A stretch of 64,000 nt of DNA. Source: Arthrobacter globiformis NBRC 12137 (lineage in GTDB: Bacteria; Actinomycetota; Actinomycetes; Actinomycetales; Micrococcaceae). A program made the translations under genes and the position numbers. A model generated the notes under the pieces. That model saw only the letters and a list, made by a program, of their open reading frames with translations. It was not told the origin of the DNA and did no database searches. Below, one piece after another: positions 50,630-58,960 of this stretch (the first letter of the stretch is position 1; every line of letters begins with the position of its first letter). The stretch is from the NCBI RefSeq assembly GCF_000238915.1, contig NZ_BAEG01000010.1, positions 54,159 through 118,158 of the forward strand, in the 5' to 3' direction.

Positions 50630-52345
50630 ATGGGACGTAATGCACAACAGGCTGGTGCGCCTGAGACGGCCGGCGGCACTTCTCCGGCGGGCGGTTCGGC
50701 GGCGGAACATCAGAGCGGTGTCACCCTGGACCAGCTCCTGGCGAAGCTGCCTTCCGAACTTCTGATGCTGCACGACGGCGGCAACGGCTCCCGCCTGCTG
50801 CGGTGGGTTGAGCCGAGTGAGCTCGAGGACCCCACGCCCTACCTGCTCGACGGCGAATTCCTCCTCACGGCGGGGTTGCCCTTCGTTGGCGCCGCAGATG
50901 GCGGTGCGGGCGCCGACAGCGCTGCCGGCGCGGGGGCCGGCGCGTATGTCCGGCGCCTGGTGCAGGCCGGGGTCGTGGCACTCGGCTTTGGCCTGGAGCC
51001 GTACTTCAGTGCTGTCCCGGAGGCGGTGGTGGAAGCCTGCATCCGGCAGAACCTGACGCTCGTGCAGGTGCCGAGTACTGTTCCGTTCGCGGCGATTGGC
51101 CTCGAGTTCTCCCGGCTCCTGGAATCGGACAACGCGAAACTGTTCAGGCATCTCGCGGACACCAACCGGCAGCTGATGCGCGCCGTCCTGTCCGCCCGGC
51201 CGGAACACGAACTGCTCGCCGCCCTGGCCCAGCGCGTTCCGGTGTGGGCCATGCTGATGGGCGCCGACGGGCGGCTGCGCGCCCGGGCGGGCTCCGGCGT
51301 CGAGGCTGCAGCCCTGCAGCCCCTGCTCGGCAGGCTCCTGGGCGGAAGCGGTCCCCGCGTGGAGATGGATTCCCTGGACCGCCCCGCCTCCCGGCTCGTG
51401 TTCGGACATCCGCTGCGCAGCACCCGCGACGCCAACCTCGGGGCGCTGGTGCTGGGCACCGACACGCCGCTGACCCCGGCGCAGAACAGCGTTGTCTCCT
51501 CCGCCGTCGGACTCCTGGAGCTCCTGGTCCGGCAACGGACCAGCGGGTCACTGGCCCCGAGCCAGCTGGCGACGTCGCTGCTGCTGCATCCGGACAGCCT
51601 GTCCGCCGGCGGTGCGCGGCAGATCAACGGACTCCGCGACCTGCTGGCCCAGAGCACTTCGTCCACGCGTTCCGGTCCGCTGCGCATAGTGCAGGGCATC
51701 AGGGCAGTGCAGGGAATCAGGGCAGTGCAGGGAATCGGCGCAGTGCCGGGCACCCGGCCGGATCAGGCCGCCGGACGCGCCGGCGACAGCCCGGTGCGGG
51801 AGCTGCTGCAGTGGCGCCGCCTGTTCGACACCAAGCTCGTGGAGCTCACCGACTACGGCTTCGCCGCCATCACCAGGCTCAAGGTGGACGACGCACTGCT
51901 GGGCGAAGTCGAGAAGCTGGGGTGGCGGCTGGTCATCGGGGACGTCACCGAGCTCACCGACCTGAGCAGCGCCAACCAGCGGGTGACGGCGCTGCGGCAG
52001 CGCGTCCAGACAACCGGCAAGAGTGCCAGGGTGGGTGAAGTGACGTGGACAGTCGCCGGGCTGCTGGGTCATGAAGCCGGCGCCATGCTGGCTGGCCGGC
52101 TGCTGGAACCGGTGCTCAGCCAGGACAGCGACCGCCGGACCGCGCACCTGTCCGTCCTGAGGGCATGGCTCGGTGAGAACGGGAACTGGGATGCAACCGC
52201 CAAGGCGCTGGGCCTGCACCGCAACAGCGTCCGGCGGCAGATCAACGCGGTGGCCGAGCTGTTGGACACCGACCTGAACCAGGCGCAGGTCCGGGCCGAA
52301 CTCTGGATTGCGCTGCAGTACGTGGACGAGCTGCCGCCCTCCTAG
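50630..52345 (+). CDS. PucR family transcriptional regulator
   Basis: 571-residue regulator. An N-terminal PucR purine-catabolism-type sensory domain (~25-170; LRWVEPSELEDPTPYLLDGE, VVALGFGLEPYF) and a middle region lead to the C-terminal PucR helix-turn-helix (AWLGENGNWDATAKALGLHR, ~510-560). Family members respond to nitrogen compounds. Placed between the permease and the amidase, it probably controls the lysine genes. A Val-Gln-Gly repeat lies in the linker near residue 355. ATG 50630 is preceded by TAGAGT 8 nt upstream and no ribosome-binding site, suggesting a leaderless transcript; an earlier in-frame ATG at 50603 lies before that box. Confidence 0.88.
   Translation: MGRNAQQAGAPETAGGTSPAGGSAAEHQSGVTLDQLLAKLPSELLMLHDGGNGSRLLRWVEPSELEDPTPYLLDGEFLLTAGLPFVGAADGGAGADSAAGAGAGAYVRRLVQAGVVALGFGLEPYFSAVPEAVVEACIRQNLTLVQVPSTVPFAAIGLEFSRLLESDNAKLFRHLADTNRQLMRAVLSARPEHELLAALAQRVPVWAMLMGADGRLRARAGSGVEAAALQPLLGRLLGGSGPRVEMDSLDRPASRLVFGHPLRSTRDANLGALVLGTDTPLTPAQNSVVSSAVGLLELLVRQRTSGSLAPSQLATSLLLHPDSLSAGGARQINGLRDLLAQSTSSTRSGPLRIVQGIRAVQGIRAVQGIGAVPGTRPDQAAGRAGDSPVRELLQWRRLFDTKLVELTDYGFAAITRLKVDDALLGEVEKLGWRLVIGDVTELTDLSSANQRVTALRQRVQTTGKSARVGEVTWTVAGLLGHEAGAMLAGRLLEPVLSQDSDRRTAHLSVLRAWLGENGNWDATAKALGLHRNSVRRQINAVAELLDTDLNQAQVRAELWIALQYVDELPPS
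51689..51742 (+). repeat. 18-bp tandem repeat in the PucR-type gene
   Basis: Three units of 18 bp (51689-51706, 51707-51724, 51725-51742), the first two differing at one base, with a decayed fourth unit following. They encode six-residue repeats of the VQGIRA type in the linker between the sensory and DNA-binding parts. Copy number is likely to vary between strains without breaking the frame. Confidence 0.85.
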
Positions 52346-52352
52346 CTGGACC

Positions 52353-53189
52353 CTATGAAGGCGTTGCGGCGCCGCCGTCCTCTTCGGCGCGGCGGGCTTC
52401 CTCCCAGGCGCGGTAAACATCCGGCCGCCGTTCGCGCAGGTAGGGCACGGCATCGCGCGCCTGGCGGGCCGCCTCGGCACTGACCTCGGCGTACAGCAGT
52501 TCCGGGTGGGGACCGGCCGCGGCGAGCAGTCCGCCGTCGGGGCCGGCGATGACGCTTCCGCCGAGGAATGTGCAGCCGTCCTCCTCCCCGGAGTGGTTGG
52601 CATACGCCACCGTCAGCTGGCTCTCCAGCGCCCGGGCCCGCAGCAGCAGCTGCGGCACCGATTCGAAGCCGTGGGCCAGCGCCGTGGGAACCAGGAGCAG
52701 GTGCGCGCCGGCCGCGGCCGCCGCGCGCACCGTTTCGGGAAACTCCACGTCGTAGCAGATGGCCAGCGAGGTTTTGATGCCACCCACATCGACGACGGCG
52801 GGGGCTGCTTCCGCGGGGCTGAACGCCCTGCGCTCCTCCGGGCCAAAAAGGTGCACCTTGGCGTAGCTCAGGAGTTCGTCCCCGCGGCCGTCCAGGACCG
52901 TCGCGGTGATCTGCCACTGACCGTCGGCCGTGACGGCGGGCAGGCTGTAGACCAGGGCGATCCGGCGCGCGGCAGCGATCCCCGCAAGGGTACGCCGGAT
53001 GCCGGGCAGGGTTTCGGGGTCCAGCTCCGCCCTGATGCGCAGCGGCGCATAACCCACCGGAAATAGCTCCGGGGTCAGGAGCACGGCAGCACCCGCCTCC
53101 GCGGCCCGCTGAGCCGCCCGGTCGATGGCTGCGCAGTTCCGTTCGATGTCCAAAACACTGGAGTTCGCCTGCATCAGCGCCAGCTTCAC
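52353..53189 (-). CDS. davA: Carbon-nitrogen hydrolase, nitrilase superfamily, 5-aminovaleramidase candidate (DavA type)
   Basis: 278-residue nitrilase-superfamily amidase. The catalytic triad is visible: Glu in LLTPELFPVGYAP, Lys in YAKVHLFGPEERR and Cys in LAICYDVEFPE. DavA hydrolyses 5-aminovaleramide to 5-aminovalerate and ammonia. The assignment to that substrate rests on family and on davB nearby; other omega-amidase substrates are possible. GTG 53189 has GAGGT 7 nt upstream; an in-frame ORF to 53336 adds unlikely residues. It converges with the PucR-type regulator, 7 bp from its stop, and is divergent from the ROK gene. Confidence 0.82.
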   Translation of the reverse strand: MKLALMQANSSVLDIERNCAAIDRAAQRAAEAGAAVLLTPELFPVGYAPLRIRAELDPETLPGIRRTLAGIAAARRIALVYSLPAVTADGQWQITATVLDGRGDELLSYAKVHLFGPEERRAFSPAEAAPAVVDVGGIKTSLAICYDVEFPETVRAAAAAGAHLLLVPTALAHGFESVPQLLLRARALESQLTVAYANHSGEEDGCTFLGGSVIAGPDGGLLAAAGPHPELLYAEVSAEAARQARDAVPYLRERRPDVYRAWEEARRAEEDGGAATPS

Positions 53190-53347
53190 CGTGATCACCT
53201 CAAGTCTTCGTGGCCGCCCAACACTGGACGTCGTTTTCTTCAGCGTATCCGCGGGCGGCACCGGCGATTCCGGTCCATTTGCACCGACCAGCGCTGCCAG
53301 TGGGACGGATCGCCCGGCGCCCGCACCCATCCGCATGCTGGGGCATT

Positions 53348-53388
53348 GCGTTAACTTCTTGACTACAAGGCTGCTGATGGTGCAATGT
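53348..53388 (+). promoter_or_regulatory. Promoter/operator of the ROK regulator
   Basis: GCGTTAACTTCTTGACTACAA runs into a promoter: -35 TTGACT (53359-53364) and -10 CAATGT (53383-53388), 18 bp apart, 7 nt before the ATG (leaderless). The GTTAA...TTGAC part is a rough inverted repeat. The same block with the same spacing recurs before the transporter ATPase gene at 54607, which suggests one regulator binds both. Confidence 0.6.
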
Positions 53389-53395
53389 TCATTTC

Positions 53396-54586
53396 ATGCC
53401 CTCACCATCGCGCTCAACGAGGAGCCGAACCAAAAACCCCGGGTCGCAGTCCGCCCTCCGGCACCTGAACCAGCAGCGGATCATCGAATGCCTGCTCAAC
53501 GGCCCCTCGACCCAGGCGGAGCTCGCGCGGCAGACGGGGCTGTCCACCGCGACAGTGTCCAACATCGTCAAAATCATGCAGGACTCCGGGCTGGCATCCA
53601 CCGAGCCGACCACCAGCTCCGGGCGGCGCGCACTCAACGTCAGACTCAACAGCAACGGTGCCGTGGCGGTGGGCATCGACTTTGGCCGGCGGCACCTGCG
53701 GGTGGTTCTCGCCTCGCTCAGCTACCACGTCATCGCCGAGGAATCCGTGCTCCTGCCCCTCGGGCACCACGCGGAGCAGGGCATCCAGGCGGCCGTCGCC
53801 CTGCTCGACAAACTACTGGCTGACAGCGGGGCGGAGCGCACCGCCGTGGTGGGTGCCGGCGTCGGGATCCCCGGCCCAATCGACCGCCGGACCAGCACGG
53901 TCGCCCAGGGGGCGATCCTGCCCGAGTGGGTGGGCATCGACATCCAGGAACGCCTCGAAGAGGCGTTCCAGTTCCCCATTTTCATAGACAACGACTCGAA
54001 TCTGGGCGCCCTGTCCGAGGTGACGTGGGGGCCGCACAGCGGCATCAGCAACCTGCTGTTCATGAAGATCGGATCCGGCATTGGCGCGGGCCTGATCCTC
54101 AACGGCAACCCGTACTACGGCAACGTCGGGATCACCGGCGAAATCGGCCACGCGACCATCCACGAACACGGCCTGATCTGCCGCTGCGGCAACAGGGGGT
54201 GCCTGGAAACCATTGCCTCCACCACCACCATGATTGAGTTGCTGAGCCGGGGCGAGGAGCGCCCGCTCACGCCCGAGGACATCGTCCGCAAGGCGCTGGC
54301 GAGGGATGCCGCCACCCTGCGCGTCGTGGACGACGCGGGCCTTGCGGTGGGCAGGGCGCTGGGGAATGTGGCCAACCTGATCAACCCCGAGGTCATCGTG
54401 GTTGGTGGCCCCCTGGCCGGGCTGGGCGACATCTTGCTGGACCCGATCCGGCGCGGGCTGGTGCGGCATGCCGTGCCGGTCATCGGCGAAACCACCACCC
54501 TCACGATGTCCTCGCTGAACGACCGCGCGGAGGCTCTCGGCGCCGCAGCCCTGGTGTTCCAGCACGCCGGAATCCGGCGGACGTAG
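53396..54586 (+). CDS. ROK family transcriptional regulator (NagC/XylR type)
   Basis: 396-residue sugar-responsive repressor. The N-terminal winged helix (~20-80; TQAELARQTGLSTATVSNIV) is joined to a ROK kinase-like domain with GIDFGRRHLRVVLA, the FIDNDSN loop and the zinc motif ICRCGNRGCLET. It precedes a ChvE-GguAB-type sugar transporter and shares an operator-like sequence with it, so it likely represses both itself and the transporter until a sugar such as xylose, arabinose or galactose binds. ATG 53396 sits 7 nt after its -10 box. Confidence 0.92.
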   Translation: MPSPSRSTRSRTKNPGSQSALRHLNQQRIIECLLNGPSTQAELARQTGLSTATVSNIVKIMQDSGLASTEPTTSSGRRALNVRLNSNGAVAVGIDFGRRHLRVVLASLSYHVIAEESVLLPLGHHAEQGIQAAVALLDKLLADSGAERTAVVGAGVGIPGPIDRRTSTVAQGAILPEWVGIDIQERLEEAFQFPIFIDNDSNLGALSEVTWGPHSGISNLLFMKIGSGIGAGLILNGNPYYGNVGITGEIGHATIHEHGLICRCGNRGCLETIASTTTMIELLSRGEERPLTPEDIVRKALARDAATLRVVDDAGLAVGRALGNVANLINPEVIVVGGPLAGLGDILLDPIRRGLVRHAVPVIGETTTLTMSSLNDRAEALGAAALVFQHAGIRRT

Positions 54587-54606
54587 CGTTTCGTTATGCG
54601 GCCGTT

Positions 54607-54647
54607 GCGTTAAATACTTGACGACAACGGCATGCTCCATCTACTTT
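54607..54647 (+). promoter_or_regulatory. Promoter/operator of the sugar transporter operon
   Basis: GCGTTAAATACTTGACGACAA matches the sequence before the ROK gene at the same spacing. -35 TTGACG is at 54618-54623 and -10 TACTTT at 54642-54647 (18 bp). The ribosome-binding site GGAGG lies near 54700, before ATG 54715, so this mRNA has a leader of about 60 nt. Confidence 0.6.
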
Positions 54648-54714
54648 TTCATCAGACGGCCCTGCGGATTGCAGGGAAGACAACGAAGTCAATGCATTGG
54701 AGGCGTAAGGGCAA

Positions 54715-56271
54715 ATGACGTCCCTCAACACGCAAAGCGAGCCGGTTCTCCTGGAGATGCGCTCCATCACCAAGGAATTCCCCGGCGTTAAAGCCTTGTC
54801 CGATGTGAGCCTGCGGGTGAAGGCCGGGGAAATCCACGCGATCTGCGGGGAGAACGGCGCCGGAAAGTCCACCCTCATGAAGGTCCTCTCCGGCGTGTAC
54901 CCCTACGGCAGCTACAGCGGCGACATCGTGTACCAGAACGAGGTGCAGCAGTTCAAGGACATCCGGGCCAGCGAGCACGCCGGCATCGTGATCATCCACC
55001 AGGAACTGGCGCTCATCCCGGAGCTCTCCATTACGGAGAACATCTTCCTGGGCAACGAACCGGTCAAGCGCGGCGTGATCGACTGGGCCGAGGCCCGCAC
55101 CAGGACCCGCGAGCTGCTTGCCCGGGTGGGGTTGCGGGAGAACCCGGATACCCCGGTGAAGGAAATCGGCGTCGGCAAGCAGCAGCTCGTGGAGATCGCC
55201 AAGGCGCTGAACAAGTCGGTTCGCCTGCTGATCCTGGACGAGCCCACCGCCGCGCTGAACGAATCCGACTCCCAGCACCTGCTGGACCTGATCCTGGGGT
55301 TGAAGGGCAAGGGCATCACGTCCATCATCATTTCCCACAAGCTCAACGAGATCGAGCAGATCGCCGACGAGATCACCATCATCCGCGACGGCAAGTCGAT
55401 CGAGACGCTGAACGTAAAACGCGATGGCGTTGACGAGGACCGCATCATCAAGGGCATGGTGGGGCGCACCCTGGAATCGCGCTTCCCGGACCACACGCCC
55501 AAGATCGGCGAGGTGCTGTTCGAGGTCAAGAACTGGACCGTGGGGCATCCGCAGGTGCAGGACCGCCTGGTCTGCAAAGGCTCCAACTTCTTCGTCCGCC
55601 GCGGCGAGATCGTGGGTTTCGCAGGGCTGATGGGGGCCGGCCGCACCGAACTGGCACGCTCCGTGTTCGGCCGTTCCTACGGCCGTTTCATCACCGGCAG
55701 CATCTACAAGAACGGCAAGGAACTCCACCTCAAGAACGTCAAGCAGGCCATCGACGCCGGCCTCGGCTACGTCACCGAGGACCGGAAGTCCCTGGGCCTG
55801 AACCTTCTGGATGACATCAAGACCACCACCGTCTCGGCCGCGCTGCACAAGATCAGCAAGCACTTCGTGGTGGATGCCAACAAGGAATTCACGGTGGCTG
55901 AGCAGTACCGCAAATCGCTGCGGACCAAGACGCCCTCCGTGGAGGAAGGCGTGGCGAAGCTCTCCGGCGGCAACCAGCAGAAGGTGGTCCTGGCCAAGTG
56001 GATGTTCACCGATCCTGACCTGCTGATCCTGGACGAGCCCACCCGCGGCATCGACGTCGGCGCCAAGTACGAGATCTACGGCATCATCCAGCAGCTGGCC
56101 AACCAGGGCAAGGGCGTCATCGTGATCTCCTCCGAACTCCCCGAACTGCTGGGCCTCTCCGACCGGATCTACACCATCTTCGAAGGCGCCATCACCGGAG
56201 TCCTGAACAAGGACGACGCCAGCCAGGAAAGCCTGATGAAACTCATGACTTCCGCCCGAAAAACCGCCTGA
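54715..56271 (+). CDS. gguA: Multiple-monosaccharide ABC transporter ATP-binding protein (GguA type)
   Basis: 518-residue ATPase with two ABC cassettes, as in sugar importers of the CUT2 class. First cassette: Walker [11 protein letters not shown] (~45), LGNEP region, Walker [14 protein letters not shown]. Second cassette (~260-510): a degenerate Walker A region ([10 protein letters not shown]), complete signature [15 protein letters not shown], Walker [15 protein letters not shown]. This asymmetry is normal for the class. The sequence is of the ChvE-GguAB type that imports several monosaccharides. ATG 54715 has GGAGG upstream. First gene of gguA-gguB-chvE. Confidence 0.93.
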   Translation: MTSLNTQSEPVLLEMRSITKEFPGVKALSDVSLRVKAGEIHAICGENGAGKSTLMKVLSGVYPYGSYSGDIVYQNEVQQFKDIRASEHAGIVIIHQELALIPELSITENIFLGNEPVKRGVIDWAEARTRTRELLARVGLRENPDTPVKEIGVGKQQLVEIAKALNKSVRLLILDEPTAALNESDSQHLLDLILGLKGKGITSIIISHKLNEIEQIADEITIIRDGKSIETLNVKRDGVDEDRIIKGMVGRTLESRFPDHTPKIGEVLFEVKNWTVGHPQVQDRLVCKGSNFFVRRGEIVGFAGLMGAGRTELARSVFGRSYGRFITGSIYKNGKELHLKNVKQAIDAGLGYVTEDRKSLGLNLLDDIKTTTVSAALHKISKHFVVDANKEFTVAEQYRKSLRTKTPSVEEGVAKLSGGNQQKVVLAKWMFTDPDLLILDEPTRGIDVGAKYEIYGIIQQLANQGKGVIVISSELPELLGLSDRIYTIFEGAITGVLNKDDASQESLMKLMTSARKTA

Positions 56272-56315
56272 CCCTCTGGAACCCTCCAGAACCTTCCAGA
56301 ACAAGGACTGACATA

Positions 56316-57593
56316 ATGAACGCGCTCAAGAAGCTCTTTGGCGGCAACACCCGCCAATTCGGCATGATCTTCGCCCTGGTTGCACTGATCGTTTTCTTCC
56401 AATTCGCCACCGAAGGCCGCACGCTCACCCCGGGCAACGTCATCAACCTCTTCAACGGCAACTCCTACATCCTGATTCTGGCCATCGGCATGGTGCTGGT
56501 CATCATCGCCGGCCACATCGACCTGTCGGTCGGCTCCGTGGCGGCGTTCGTCGGCGTCACCGTGGCCCTGGCCATCAGGGACTGGGGCATCCCCTGGTAC
56601 CTGGGTATCCTGCTTGGACTCGGGCTCGGCGTCCTGATCGGGGCCTGGCAAGGGTTCTGGACGGCCTATGTGGGGATACCAGCCTTCATCGTGACACTGG
56701 CCGGCATGCTGCTGTTCCGCGGCTTCAACCAGTTCGTCGGCAAGTCCAACACCATCCCGGTCCCCGCCGACTTCCAGTACATCGGCTCCGGATACCTTCC
56801 CGAGGTCGGCCCGAGCACCGGCTACAACAACCTCACCCTGCTCCTTGGCCTGCTGGGGGTGGCGTTCGTGATCTTCAGCGAACTCCGCGCCCGCCGCACC
56901 GCCAAGGCGCTCGGCGCTGAGGTCCCCGAAGGCTGGGTGGTGGTCACCAAGCTCGTGCTGGTCTGCGGTGCCATCCTGTACGCCACGTACCTGTTCGCCA
57001 CGGGCCGCCCGGGAACGTCGTTCCCGATCCCCGGACTCATCCTCGCCGTCCTGGTCCTGATCTACGGCTTCATCTCCTCCAAGACGGTCGTCGGCCGCCA
57101 CGTCTACGCCGTGGGCGGCAACCGGCACGCGGCTGAGCTCTCCGGCGTCCAGTCCAAGAAGGTCAACTTCCTGGTCATGATGAACATGTCCATCCTTGCC
57201 GGCCTGGCCGGCATGATCTTCGTGGGCCGCTCCACGGCGTCCGGCCCGTTCGACGGCGTGGGCTGGGAACTCGATGCGATCGCCGCTGTGTTCATTGGCG
57301 GCGCGGCTGTCACCGGCGGTGTGGGCACCGTGATCGGCTCGATCGTCGGTGGCCTGGTCATGGCCGTGCTGAACAACGGGCTGCAGCTGCTCGGCGTCGG
57401 TGCCGACCTGACCCAGATCATCAAGGGCCTGGTCCTGCTGATCGCCGTCGCATTCGACGTCTACAACAAGAGCCAGGGCAAGCGTTCCATCATCGGCTTG
57501 CTGACCCAGGGCTTCAACCGCCCCAGCGGCGGCACCCAGCTCCAGCCCGACGAAGTGACCTCCACGAAGGAAACCATCTCCCGGGAAGCCTGA
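56316..57593 (+). CDS. gguB: Multiple-monosaccharide ABC transporter permease (GguB type)
   Basis: 425-residue CUT2 sugar permease with about ten membrane helices, longer than RbsC (~320), as usual for GguB. Motifs are NVINLFNGNSYILILAIGMV, AGHIDLSVGSVAAF, YVGIPAFIVTLAGMLLFRG and ANRHAAELSG-like GNRHAAELSGV before AGLAGMIFVGR. The C-terminal ~25 residues are hydrophilic. ATG 56316 follows gguA by 44 bp with AAGGA in the gap. It forms the channel for the ChvE-type binding protein encoded next. Confidence 0.93.
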   Translation: MNALKKLFGGNTRQFGMIFALVALIVFFQFATEGRTLTPGNVINLFNGNSYILILAIGMVLVIIAGHIDLSVGSVAAFVGVTVALAIRDWGIPWYLGILLGLGLGVLIGAWQGFWTAYVGIPAFIVTLAGMLLFRGFNQFVGKSNTIPVPADFQYIGSGYLPEVGPSTGYNNLTLLLGLLGVAFVIFSELRARRTAKALGAEVPEGWVVVTKLVLVCGAILYATYLFATGRPGTSFPIPGLILAVLVLIYGFISSKTVVGRHVYAVGGNRHAAELSGVQSKKVNFLVMMNMSILAGLAGMIFVGRSTASGPFDGVGWELDAIAAVFIGGAAVTGGVGTVIGSIVGGLVMAVLNNGLQLLGVGADLTQIIKGLVLLIAVAFDVYNKSQGKRSIIGLLTQGFNRPSGGTQLQPDEVTSTKETISREA

Positions 57594-57648
57594 GCACCGC
57601 CCGCTCCCCGGATGCATTTCCCACCCCTATAGAAAGTGAACCGAGCAA

Positions 57649-58749
57649 ATGCGAATGATTGGTAAGGCAGGAAAGGCGGCAGCAATCGCTGCCATTGCGG
57701 CACTGGCGCTGACAGCCTGCGGCCGTTCCGACTCCGGCACAACGGGCGGCGGCACCGCCGGCGGCGAGGCGTTCCCCAAAGACTCCTCGATCGGCGTCGC
57801 GCTCCCCCAGAAGACCTCGGAAAACTGGGTCCTGGCGGAGAAGCTGTTCAACGACGGCCTTAAGGACGCGGGCTTCAAGCCGGACGTCCAGTTCGCCAAC
57901 GGCGGCGTCTCGGAGCAGCAGAACCAGATCAGCGCCATGATCACCAAGGGCGCCAAGGTCATCGTCGTCGGCGCGATCGACGGCGCCCAGCTGGGTACCC
58001 AGCTGAAGCAGGCCAAGGACGCCGGCGCCACCATCATCGCCTACGACCGCCTGCTGCTGAACACCGAGAACGTGGACTACTACGTGGCCTACGACAACTT
58101 CAAGGTGGGCGAGCTGCAGGGCAAGGCGCTGCTGGAAGGCATGCAGGCCAAGAAGCCGAACGGCCCGTACAACGTCGAGCTCTTCGCGGGTTCCCCTGAC
58201 GATGCCAACGCCAAGGTCTTCTTCGACGGCGCCATGAGCGTTCTGAAGCCGAAGATCGACGACGGCACGCTGAAGGTGCTCTCCGGACAGAAGTCCTTCG
58301 AGCAGGCTGTCACCCAGGGCTGGAAGGCAGAAAACGCCCAGCGCCGTGCGGACACGCTCCTGACCGGCAGCTACACATCCGCATCGCTGGACGGCGTCCT
58401 GTCCCCGAACGACACCCTGGCCCGCGCGGTGCTGACCGCCGTCAAGGCTGCCGGCAAGCCGCTTCCGGTGGTCACCGGGCAGGACTCCGAGGTTGAGTCG
58501 GTCAAGTCCATCATGGCCGGCGAGCAGTACTCCACGATCAATAAGGACACCCGCAAGCTCGTGGAGCACGCGATCGTCATGGTCAAGGACATCCAGGCCG
58601 GCAAGACGCCTGAAATCAACGATGACAAGTCCTACAACAACAAGGTCAAGACCGTTCCCGCCTACCTGCTGGAGCCGGTCATCGTGACCAAGGAAAACGT
58701 CAAGACGGCCTACGTGGACGATCCGGTTCTCGGCCCGATCACCAAGTAG
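57649..58749 (+). CDS. chvE: Sugar-binding lipoprotein of the multiple-monosaccharide transporter (ChvE type)
   Basis: 366-residue extracytoplasmic binding protein. A lipoprotein signal ends in LALTAC with Cys at residue 24. The mature ribose-binding-like fold has IGVALPQKTSENWV, VGAIDGAQLGTQLKQAKDAG, IIAYDRLLLNTENVDYYVAY (ChvE-like sugar site) and VTGQDSEVESVKSIMAGEQ. It delivers sugars to GguB. ATG 57649; ribosome-binding site AAAG/GAAC weak. A hairpin terminator follows. Confidence 0.93.
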   Translation: MRMIGKAGKAAAIAAIAALALTACGRSDSGTTGGGTAGGEAFPKDSSIGVALPQKTSENWVLAEKLFNDGLKDAGFKPDVQFANGGVSEQQNQISAMITKGAKVIVVGAIDGAQLGTQLKQAKDAGATIIAYDRLLLNTENVDYYVAYDNFKVGELQGKALLEGMQAKKPNGPYNVELFAGSPDDANAKVFFDGAMSVLKPKIDDGTLKVLSGQKSFEQAVTQGWKAENAQRRADTLLTGSYTSASLDGVLSPNDTLARAVLTAVKAAGKPLPVVTGQDSEVESVKSIMAGEQYSTINKDTRKLVEHAIVMVKDIQAGKTPEINDDKSYNNKVKTVPAYLLEPVIVTKENVKTAYVDDPVLGPITK

Positions 58750-58771
58750 CGGCTTCCGCCACAGACGCCAC

Positions 58772-58823
58772 AGAGCCCCGGCTCCCCCGCAGGTGACCAG
58801 TTCACCCGGAGAGCCGGGGCTCT
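58772..58823 (+). terminator. Terminator after chvE
   Basis: Perfect 13-bp arms AGAGCCCCGGCTC (58772-58784) and GAGCCGGGGCTCT (58811-58823) enclose 26 nt that can pair further (GTGA/TCAC). It ends the gguAB-chvE transcript 23 nt after the stop. Confidence 0.8.
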
Positions 58824-58960
58824 TCCGTTGCCACCGGACGCTCCACCGCTCCTCGCCTCACAGCGGAAACATAGGTTCAGCCCGTTTCCTGCACAGCAGC
58901 GGGCACCAATGTGGGATCCGAAGCCGGCCAATCCCCCGGCATGTGATCCCAAGGAGTGCA

